A stretch of DNA of 12,935 bases, taken from the NCBI GenBank assembly GCA_905193585.1, contig CAJJPG010000043.1, positions 1 through 12,935 of the forward strand, read 5' to 3'. The translations under genes were made by a program, and so were the position numbers. This DNA is from an uncultured Oscillospiraceae bacterium. Its GTDB lineage: Bacteria > Bacillota > Clostridia > Oscillospirales > Acutalibacteraceae. Below, one piece after another: positions 8,504 to 12,935 of the stretch (its first letter is position 1; the number at the start of each line of letters is the position of its first letter). The notes beneath the pieces were generated by a model. That model had not been told where the DNA came from, ran no database searches, and was given only the letters and a program-made list of their open reading frames with translations.

Positions 8504-9488
8504 GAGAGAAAAACTGGTTGAAGTGCAGCACTTGCAGCAGTACTTTCCCGCAAGAAGCGGCGGCAAAAAACAGGTTGTTCAGGCGGTAGACGACGTTTCG
8601 TTTTATATCTACCGCGGCGAAACATTAGGTCTTGTGGGCGAATCGGGCTGCGGCAAAACAACGGTCGGTAGAACGCTTTTGCGCCTGTATGAGCCGACGG
8701 ACGGTAAAATTATTTATGACGGCAAGGTTATTTTCGATAAGGAAAAGAAAATAAAGGTTGATATGCTGCCTTACCGCCGCAAAATGCAAATGGTCTTTCA
8801 GGATCCTTACGCGAGCCTTGACCCAAGAATGACTATCGGCGATATAGTAGGGGAGTCAATTGATATTCACAAGCTCGCCTCCGATAAAAAGGAGCGGCAC
8901 GACCGCATTATTTCCCTGCTTGAGCGCGTGGGACTTAACAGCGAGCACGCAAACCGCTACCCGCACGAGTTTTCGGGCGGTCAGCGCCAGAGGGTGGGCA
9001 TTGCCCGCGCACTGGCTGTAAACCCCGAGTTTATAGTTTGCGACGAGCCTGTTTCCGCGCTTGACGTTTCAATTCAGGCTCAGGTGGTAAATATGTTTGA
9101 GGACCTGCAAAAGGACTTAAACCTTACCTACCTGTTTATAGCGCACGATCTAAGCGTTGTAAGGCATATTTCAAACCGTATAGGCGTTATGTATCTCGGT
9201 AAACTGGTTGAACTGGCGGACAGCTATGAGCTTATATCCCACAGCGTTCACCCCTATACCAAGAGCCTTATTTCCGCTATACCCGAGGCAGACCCAATTG
9301 CTGCGCGCGCCTCAAAGCGTATTCCCTTGCAGGGGGATGTTCCGTCGCCCCTTAACCCGCCGAGCGGCTGCCGCTTCAGAACGCGCTGCCCCTATGCGGA
9401 TGAAAAGTGCGCGGAGGTCTGCCCCGAATTTAAAGAGGTAAGCCCGGGGCATTACGCTGCCTGCCACCACCTTGATAAGGTGAATTAA
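8496..9488 (+). CDS. oppF: Oligopeptide ABC transporter ATPase OppF
   Basis: This is the second ATPase, forming a heterodimer with OppD under the OppBC channel. The 330 residues contain Walker A GESGCGKT at 48-55, the signature FSGGQRQR at 159-166, Walker B ending in Asp183-Glu184 (VCDEPVSALD) and IAHDLSV with the switch His. The N-terminus LVEVQHLQQYFPARSG is the usual OppF beginning. The C-terminal region carries C292-X5-C298-X6-C305-X17-C323, the same spacing as in OppD, plus an extra C309. The start is a GTG that overlaps the end of oppD by 8 bases, with AAGGAG at 8481-8486, 9 bases upstream. The overlap is a normal coupled junction, not a frameshift. Sequence alone does not say whether peptides or related solutes are moved, but the full BCDFA set favours peptides. 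Confidence 0.93.
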   Translation: MSEREKLVEVQHLQQYFPARSGGKKQVVQAVDDVSFYIYRGETLGLVGESGCGKTTVGRTLLRLYEPTDGKIIYDGKVIFDKEKKIKVDMLPYRRKMQMVFQDPYASLDPRMTIGDIVGESIDIHKLASDKKERHDRIISLLERVGLNSEHANRYPHEFSGGQRQRVGIARALAVNPEFIVCDEPVSALDVSIQAQVVNMFEDLQKDLNLTYLFIAHDLSVVRHISNRIGVMYLGKLVELADSYELISHSVHPYTKSLISAIPEADPIAARASKRIPLQGDVPSPLNPPSGCRFRTRCPYADEKCAEVCPEFKEVSPGHYAACHHLDKVN

Positions 9489-9498
9489 CACGGTATTT

Positions 9499-9541
9499 AT
9501 TGCGCTCAGGCGCAATGGATATAATAAAGCGGCTAAAGCCG
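9499..9541 (+). promoter_or_regulatory. Two small hairpins and a TATAAT box between oppF and oppA
   Basis: The 80-base oppF-oppA gap holds a 7-bp perfect stem (9499-9505 with 9510-9516, loop TCAG) and a 4-bp stem (CGGC 9530-9533 with GCCG 9538-9541, loop TAAA). A consensus TATAAT lies at 9520-9525 between them; the hexamer 17 bases upstream (TTATTG) is a poor -35. Neither hairpin is followed by a T run, so they are not obvious terminators. They could slow exonucleases, protect the oppA part of the message, or flank a weak internal promoter. All of this is inference. Confidence 0.4.
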
Positions 9542-9568
9542 TAAAATTTAAGAAAGAGGAGATCAAAA

Positions 9569-11203
9569 ATGAAATTCAAGAAAATGCTGGCTATTTTCTT
9601 GTCTGCCGCTCTTTTTGTGACAGCCTTTGCCGGCTGCGGTAAGAAGAAGGCAGATGGCATCACTGTTCAGATCGGCCCGAACCCCGAAACGCTCGATCCG
9701 GCTCTTAACAGTACTGTTGACGGCGGTAATATGCTTATTACCCTGTTTGAAACCCTGCTCATTATTGATCAGGACAACAAAGTTCAGCCCGGACAGGCTG
9801 AAAAGTACGAGGTAAGCCCCGACGGTCTTACCTGGACCTTCACTATGCGTGACGGCCTTAAATGGTCAGACGGTACCGAGCTTAACGCTAAGGACTTTGA
9901 GTACACCTTTAAGCGTATAGCCGATACCAATGTTGCGGCTCCGTATGCCGAAACCGTTATCGGTATGATCGAAGGCTACAAAGACGCTATTGACAGCAAG
10001 AACCCCGAAAAGCTCAACGTTAAGGCGAGCGAAGACGGTAAGACTCTTACAGTTAAGCTTGCTTACCCCTGCTCTTATTTTGATAAGATCGTTGCTTTCG
10101 GTACAATGAGCCCCGTTCAGAAGGCTACCGTTGAAAAGAACGGTGACTCCTGGGCTACAAAACCCGAAACCTATGTCTGCAACGGTCCGTACACCATTAC
10201 CGAATGGACACCCAGTGAAAAGATCGTTTGCAAGAAGAATGAGAATTACAAGGGCGGCTGGGATTCAAGCAAGATTGTAAACGATAAGCTCACATTCTTA
10301 TTGCTTGAAGATTCAAGCGCTTCCTATACTGCCTACACCGGCGGTACCGCACAGCTTATAAAGGATGTTCCGACCGAGGAAATCCCGACCCTTAAGAAGG
10401 ATAAGAAGGATGAATTCAATGTTGATCCCATTCTCGGTACCTATTACCTGAGCATGAACCTCAACAAGGCTCCCTTCAACAACAAGAATGTTCGTAAGGC
10501 TTTGAGCCTTGCTATTGACCGTGACTATGTTGCCAACACCGTAATGCAGGGCACATATACACCGGCTTACAACTATGTAGGAACCGGCGTTGACGATGTT
10601 GACCCCGGCAAGTTCCTTGAGAACTCAAAGGCAGCAAACGGCGGAAAGACCTATATCAGTGAGGATTACAAGGCTAACCTTGAAGAAGCTAAAAAGGCTC
10701 TTGCAGAGGCAGGCTATCCCGAGGGCAAGGGCTTCCCGACCATCACCTATTCTACCAACGATGCAGGCTACCATAAGGCTCTTGCCGAGTATTTACAGCA
10801 GGTTTATAAGGATCTCGGCATCACTATGAATATTGACATTGTTGACTGGTCGTCCTTCACACCCAAGCGCCGCGCCGGTGAGTACGAAATGGCTCGTAAC
10901 GGTTGGGTTATGGACTACAATGACGCTTCCAACATGATTGAGCTGTTTGTTTCCTCCAACGGCAACAACGACGGTAAGTACAACAACCCGGCGGTTGATA
11001 AGGCTATGGAAGACTCTAAGGTTGCCGATAAGACTGCTCACTTTGCCGCTCTCCACGAGGCAGAGAAGATCGTAAGCGAAGATTACGGATTTATCCCGGT
11101 TGCTTACTACAACGATTTCTGGCTCCAGAGCACCAGCCTCAAGGGCACATGGCACAGCCCGTACGGCTACTGGTACCTCCAGTACGCTTACCTTGCGGAC
11201 TAA
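9569..11203 (+). CDS. oppA: Peptide-binding lipoprotein OppA (solute-binding protein family 5)
   Basis: This is the extracellular, membrane-anchored receptor that captures peptides and delivers them to OppBC. The 544 residues begin with a lipoprotein signal: basic MKFKKM, a hydrophobic core, and the lipobox FAGC with the lipidated Cys at residue 23, followed by a Lys-rich linker. The mature protein shows family 5 features: ITVQIGPNPETLDPALN near the start, LTWTFTMRDGLKWSDGTELNAKD, a segment near residues 290-315 of the form YLSMNLNKAPFNNKNVRKAL, and a late PVAYYNDFW. The ATG has GAGGAGA at 9556-9562, 6 bases upstream. Codon choice differs from the other opp genes: AAG, AAC, GAC, ATC, GCT and CGT dominate and ATA is rare, as expected for a highly expressed gene. 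It is the last gene of the unit and is followed by a strong terminator. Confidence 0.95.
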   Translation: MKFKKMLAIFLSAALFVTAFAGCGKKKADGITVQIGPNPETLDPALNSTVDGGNMLITLFETLLIIDQDNKVQPGQAEKYEVSPDGLTWTFTMRDGLKWSDGTELNAKDFEYTFKRIADTNVAAPYAETVIGMIEGYKDAIDSKNPEKLNVKASEDGKTLTVKLAYPCSYFDKIVAFGTMSPVQKATVEKNGDSWATKPETYVCNGPYTITEWTPSEKIVCKKNENYKGGWDSSKIVNDKLTFLLLEDSSASYTAYTGGTAQLIKDVPTEEIPTLKKDKKDEFNVDPILGTYYLSMNLNKAPFNNKNVRKALSLAIDRDYVANTVMQGTYTPAYNYVGTGVDDVDPGKFLENSKAANGGKTYISEDYKANLEEAKKALAEAGYPEGKGFPTITYSTNDAGYHKALAEYLQQVYKDLGITMNIDIVDWSSFTPKRRAGEYEMARNGWVMDYNDASNMIELFVSSNGNNDGKYNNPAVDKAMEDSKVADKTAHFAALHEAEKIVSEDYGFIPVAYYNDFWLQSTSLKGTWHSPYGYWYLQYAYLAD

Positions 11204-11221
11204 TTTGCTATAACAAAAAAG

Positions 11222-11251
11222 GAATGTCGGTTTACCGACATTCTTTTTTTT
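11222..11251 (+). terminator. Intrinsic terminator of the opp operon, probably bidirectional
   Basis: A perfect 9-bp stem (GAATGTCGG 11222-11230 with CCGACATTC 11235-11243) closes a TTTA loop and is followed by eight T at 11244-11251, starting 18 bases after the oppA stop. Six A at 11215-11220 precede the stem, so the reverse strand also reads as a hairpin followed by a T run. It could therefore stop leftward transcription from the right-hand genes as well. Confidence 0.92.
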
Positions 11252-11259
11252 GTGTAGAC

Positions 11260-11293
11260 GGCCCCTATTTTTCCGAACGGAAAAATAGGGGCC
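11260..11293 (+). repeat. 34-base near-perfect palindrome (16-bp hairpin)
   Basis: Bases 11260-11275 are the exact reverse complement of 11278-11293, separated by only AA, so a hairpin would have 15 paired bases and a four-base loop. Arms begin GGCCCCTATTTTTCCG. Four T follow (11294-11297), so it may act as a second, backup terminator 8 bases after the first. The length and perfection are unusual for a weak-tailed terminator, so a small dispersed palindromic repeat is the alternative. Confidence 0.75.
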
Positions 11294-11314
11294 TTTTGTA
11301 TTTTCGGTGAAATA

Positions 11315-11413
11315 ATGAATTTATCGAAAAAAAATGGACGCTTCGATAAAGCCTATAAAACCGCGGGTGCGGTCGGATTTTTTTTAAAAGGAGCGGCTGT
11401 CCGACTGTTCTGA
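11315..11413 (+). CDS. Possible small ORF, 32 codons, unrecognised
   Basis: An ATG at 11315 opens a 32-codon frame ending in TGA 11411-11413. The peptide starts MNLSKKNGRFDKAYK, continues with a Gly/Ala/Phe-rich hydrophobic part (AGAVGFF), and ends near AAVRLF. It is basic, and its codons (TCG, GCG, GCC, TTA) look like those of neighbouring genes. Against it, the upstream site is weak (GGTGA at 11306-11310, only 4 bases away), no promoter is visible in front, and it lies right behind two hairpins. It may be a gene remnant, a small basic protein, or chance; I do not recognise it. The same bases contain several inverted repeats, listed separately. Confidence 0.22.
   Translation: MNLSKKNGRFDKAYKTAGAVGFFLKGAAVRLF
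11320..11350. repeat. 9-bp inverted repeat TTTATCGAA...TTCGATAAA
   Basis: Perfect 9-base arms at 11320-11328 and 11342-11350 are separated by 13 A-rich bases. No T run follows directly, so it is not a terminator on the + strand. It could be an operator-like site or an RNA stem. No protein or function can be assigned from the sequence. Confidence 0.5.
11360..11407 (+). repeat. Two overlapping, mutually exclusive stems around a T8 run
   Basis: Stem A is ACCGC 11360-11364 with GCGGT 11369-11373 (loop GGGT), followed by CGGA and then eight T at 11378-11385. Stem B pairs 11370-11377 with 11400-11407 (8 pairs including one G-T) and loops out the T run together with a Shine-Dalgarno-like AAGGAG (11388-11393). 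The two stems share bases 11370-11373 and cannot form together, which resembles an attenuator. No gene in a suitable position follows closely, so a role is unproven. Confidence 0.35.
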
Positions 11414-11449
11414 TTCATGCTGTTTTGTCCATATGGCTAATATTTCATA

Positions 11450-11478
11450 TTGAAATGATTAAGTGAAAATATGATAAT
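11450..11478 (+). promoter_or_regulatory. Candidate sigma-A promoter reading right
   Basis: A -35 box TTGAAA (11450-11455, 5 of 6 consensus) and a -10 box GATAAT (11473-11478, 5 of 6) are spaced 17 bases apart in an AT-rich stretch. Initiation would fall near 11485, about 33 bases before the ATG at 11518, which itself has a good ribosome binding site. This is the best-looking promoter in the right third of the window, yet it drives only a short ORF of unknown kind. Confidence 0.6.
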
Positions 11479-11517
11479 ATAAGTAATAATTAATATAAGA
11501 ATTGAGAGGGAAAGTAA

Positions 11518-11790
11518 ATGACTTGTAGAAAATGTCAACTATTCAATACGATAATCTCAATTATTACAGCGTCTCTTATATTAATTGCAAATTGTCCTAC
11601 AGACTTTGCGGCGCAGGATTACTGGCAAAGCAGCTTCGCAATTCTGTTCAAAAAAATGCGCTGTGTCTATGAAAGCACGGAGGACGGAGAAAGAATACTT
11701 CATTTTTATAAAAAAAGCGCGGCGGGAATATTTACGGTTTATTGCTTTCAGCGTGACAAGCGCCCGCTGTTCTGCGTGTACCGCCCTTAA
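11518..11790 (+). CDS. Hypothetical small protein (90 aa) with N-terminal hydrophobic segment
   Basis: I do not recognise this ORF. Its expression signals are good: the promoter at 11450-11478 and GAGAGGG at 11504-11510, 7 bases before the ATG. The peptide begins with a Cys pair (MTCRKC), then a hydrophobic stretch from about residue 8 to 24 (LFNTIISIITASLILIA) that could be a membrane helix or signal peptide; the following NC is not a standard lipobox. The remainder contains ERILHFYKKSA and ends in RPLFCVYRP. Most of it (from 11581) lies exactly antisense to the 117-residue ORF on the other strand, and that part looks less protein-like than the opposite reading. It may be a genuine short membrane peptide, a transcribed remnant, or the 5' end of an RNA antisense to the minus-strand gene. 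Confidence 0.35.
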   Translation: MTCRKCQLFNTIISIITASLILIANCPTDFAAQDYWQSSFAILFKKMRCVYESTEDGERILHFYKKSAAGIFTVYCFQRDKRPLFCVYRP

Positions 11791-11934
11791 AAACTTCTCA
11801 TAAGCGGCAGATAATTTTCTTATGCTTTGAGGATGTTTTTTAAAGGTTTCAAGCAGTTTTTTCTTGGCGCGTTTTGCTTTTACGGAACGAAGCAAAAGCT
11901 TTATTCTTGCAATAATCAGCTTATTAAAATTCAT
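11581..11934 (-). CDS. Hypothetical basic, helical protein (117 aa)
   Basis: I do not recognise this protein. Its sequence is protein-like: a strongly basic N-terminal half (RSVKAKRAKKKLLETFKK), then helix-forming stretches (KLSAAYEKFLRAVHAEQRALV) and an aromatic-rich segment around AFIDTAHFFEQN. Codon use resembles the neighbouring genes. It has no signal peptide or membrane helix. It reads in the same direction as the AraC-type gene and starts 76 bases after that gene's stop. The ATG is fixed by an in-frame TAA 6 bases upstream, but the ribosome binding site is poor (AGG about 15 bases away). Its 3' two thirds overlap antisense with the rightward 90-residue ORF. The final residues (ILRRKVCRTICN) read less naturally, so the end may be degenerate. 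Leftward termination could occur at the bidirectional terminator near 11215-11243. Confidence 0.45.
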   Translation of the reverse strand: MNFNKLIIARIKLLLRSVKAKRAKKKLLETFKKHPQSIRKLSAAYEKFLRAVHAEQRALVTLKAINRKYSRRAFFIKMKYSFSVLRAFIDTAHFFEQNCEAALPVILRRKVCRTICN

Positions 11935-11942
11935 AGATTTTT

Positions 11943-11972
11943 ACTGTTACCTATCTATTGTATCATAACAGT
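11943..11972 (-). promoter_or_regulatory. Inverted repeat over a possible minus-strand promoter
   Basis: ACTGTTA (11943-11949) and TAACAGT (11966-11972) are perfect 7-base inverted arms with a 16-base spacer, 9 bases upstream of the 117-residue minus-strand ORF. On the minus strand a -10-like TACAAT lies inside the spacer (11962 down to 11957), with a weak CTTATA 17 bases further up (11985-11980). It could be an operator overlapping a promoter or a stem in the message. The evidence is only the symmetry and position. Confidence 0.3.
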
Positions 11973-12010
11973 TTTATTTTATAAGAGTGTTTGTAAGATG
12001 CTCATAGGCA

Positions 12011-12811
12011 TTACGGTTTAATGTTTATCTGAACAATATTTTCTTTGTATCTTCGCACATACTCGCGCGGGGATACGCCGTAATATTGCTTGAATATCTT
12101 TGAAAAGTGATAAAAGTCGGGATAACCAACAGATGCAGCGGCGTTTATCGGTCGCTCATTTAATTCGGTCATTAAGGTGACGGCAGCTTCCAGGCGTATT
12201 TTAATAAGATAGCTTTGCGGCGACATACTGGTTTCCTCTTTAAACAGCAAAGCTAAATAATTACGGCTTATGTTTAAATGTTGGGCGATGGAGCTTACGG
12301 TTATAGGATTCATATATCCTATGCGCATATAGCTTATTGCACGGTCAACATAATTTGTATGCTTTTTGCCGCGCTCTAAAATGATGCTTAGTATTTCCCA
12401 AATATGACCGCATAAAAATGCCGCTCTTCCGTTTTCAAAATCACGGCAGCGTTTCATGTCGGTAAAAACTTCACTTACTGCCGGTATGTGCAGAAAATGG
12501 TTTTCCTTAAAATACGGCATATCAAGAGTAGAGGTAAAGCCTATCCATGTATAATACCAAGGGTCGTCCTTATCCGCCTCATAATAGGTTTTTTGCCCGG
12601 GCGGAATTATAAACATATCGCCTTCTCCTAAATGATGTGTTTTGCCGTCGCGTATAAAAATGCCTTTGCCTTTAATAATGTAATGCAGTAGCCAGTGTGT
12701 GCGTATAAACGGTCCGAAGCTGTGGCACGGCGGATTTTTGTGCCAGCCGAATGATACCGGGTTTATTTCCTTTGAACGGTTATCGGTAATAATCTCCTCA
12801 TATAAATCCAT
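12011..12811 (-). CDS. AraC-family transcriptional regulator with cupin sensor domain
   Basis: This is a cytoplasmic DNA-binding regulator of 266 residues. The N-terminal half (about 20-110) is an AraC-type cupin: HWLLHYIIKGKGIF, then HLGEGDMFIIPPGQKTYYEADKDDPW and YYTWIGF, the pattern seen in many sugar-responsive members such as MsmR/RafR-like proteins. The C-terminal 100 residues carry the two helix-turn-helix units: ITVSSIAQHLNISRNYLALLFKEE and, after a linker helix, INAAASVGYPDFYHFSKIFKQ with the family signature GVSPREYVRRY. The ATG has a full AAGGAGGA (bases 12824-12817), 5 bases upstream, and an extended -10 promoter. It runs toward the opp genes, with an unrelated gap between, so opp is not its obvious target. 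By analogy it would more likely regulate a divergent gene, perhaps for carbohydrate use, beyond the right edge. The ligand is unknown. Confidence 0.93.
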   Translation of the reverse strand: MDLYEEIITDNRSKEINPVSFGWHKNPPCHSFGPFIRTHWLLHYIIKGKGIFIRDGKTHHLGEGDMFIIPPGQKTYYEADKDDPWYYTWIGFTSTLDMPYFKENHFLHIPAVSEVFTDMKRCRDFENGRAAFLCGHIWEILSIILERGKKHTNYVDRAISYMRIGYMNPITVSSIAQHLNISRNYLALLFKEETSMSPQSYLIKIRLEAAVTLMTELNERPINAAASVGYPDFYHFSKIFKQYYGVSPREYVRRYKENIVQINIKP

Positions 12812-12840
12812 AAAAATCCTCCTTATGTATTATATATTAC

Positions 12841-12849
12841 ATTATAACA
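12841..12849 (-). promoter_or_regulatory. Extended -10 promoter of the AraC-family gene
   Basis: On the minus strand the sequence reads TGTTATAAT (12849 down to 12841): a perfect TATAAT with the extended TG one base in front. The hexamer 17 bases upstream (GGATTT) is a poor -35, as is common for extended -10 promoters and for regulated ones. The ribosome binding site AAGGAGGA and the ATG follow within 32 bases. Confidence 0.6.
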
Positions 12850-12864
12850 TATTTTGTGTGCAAA

Positions 12865-12886
12865 AATCCATTTTTTTTTTTGGATT
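12865..12886. repeat. Inverted repeat AATCCA-T10-TGGATT, possible operator
   Basis: AATCCA (12865-12870) and TGGATT (12881-12886) flank ten T. The repeat covers the -35 region of the AraC-type gene and lies next to a + strand TATAAT (12892-12897) that could belong to a divergent gene outside the window. The position between two promoters suits a shared operator, but the T run could also make this a chance hairpin. Confidence 0.35.
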
Positions 12887-12891
12887 ATTTG

Positions 12892-12897
12892 TATAAT
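12892..12897 (+). promoter_or_regulatory. Possible divergent -10 box reading out of the window
   Basis: TATAAT at 12892-12897 matches the -10 consensus. The hexamer 17 bases upstream (CATTTT) is a poor -35, so activation by a regulator would be needed. No start codon with a ribosome binding site is visible before the window ends at 12935. Weak evidence. Confidence 0.3.
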
Positions 12898-12935
12898 AAA
12901 TAAAAAGAATACTGTTGCTATGGCGGGTAAAACAG

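Noticed and set aside
11204..11517. Possible riboswitch, T-box or tRNA in the stretch after oppA
   Set aside because: I found hairpins but no conserved T-box sequence, cloverleaf, or recognisable aptamer core, and no suitably placed downstream metabolic gene.
11585..11803. 72-codon + strand frame overlapping the two small ORFs
   Set aside because: It has no ribosome binding site and a Cys/Arg/Ser-rich shadow-like composition. The other two frames are better supported.
1..12935. CRISPR array, insertion sequence, phage or toxin-antitoxin signature
   Set aside because: No regularly spaced direct repeats, transposase or integrase motifs, or target-site duplications were seen. The gene content is housekeeping and transport.

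Overview
The window looks like ordinary chromosomal DNA from a Gram-positive anaerobe of the class Clostridia, probably a gut-type Oscillospiraceae/Ruminococcaceae-like bacterium. The reasons are moderate GC with many ATA, CTT and TTA codons, strong AGGAGG-type ribosome binding sites, GTG and TTG starts, a lipoprotein-type binding protein, and a SecA with a C-terminal zinc-binding tail. The genus cannot be fixed from sequence alone.

Layout. (1) 1-5424, + strand, closely spaced: the 3' end of an ApbE-type flavin transferase gene, secA, an aminoacyl-histidine dipeptidase (pepD, family M20) and an Xaa-Pro peptidase (family M24). Gaps are 3 to 23 bases, so these are probably co-transcribed from a promoter left of the window. 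(2) 5425-11251, + strand: a promoter, then a complete oligopeptide ABC transporter in the order oppB-oppC-oppD-oppF-oppA, with the lipoprotein binding-protein gene last, behind two small hairpins. A strong intrinsic terminator closes the unit. (3) 11252-11517: a gene-poor stretch with a 16-bp perfect hairpin, further inverted repeats, a possible 32-codon ORF and a good sigma-A-type promoter. (4) 11518-11934: two mutually antisense small ORFs, neither recognised. (5) 12011-12811, - strand: an AraC-family regulator with a cupin sensor domain, and on its upstream side an AT-rich region with an extended -10 promoter and a possible divergent promoter facing out of the window.

Working together, the Opp system would import peptides. 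PepD and the M24 enzyme would finish degrading short peptides, including His- and Pro-containing ones that general peptidases handle poorly. SecA drives export, which the OppA lipoprotein itself needs. The AraC regulator faces away from the opp genes and more likely controls a divergent gene beyond the right edge.

I do not see a clear undescribed system. The stretch least explained by known genes is 11252-11975, with its stacked inverted repeats and overlapping antisense ORFs. No tRNA, rRNA, CRISPR array, insertion sequence or known riboswitch was recognised.
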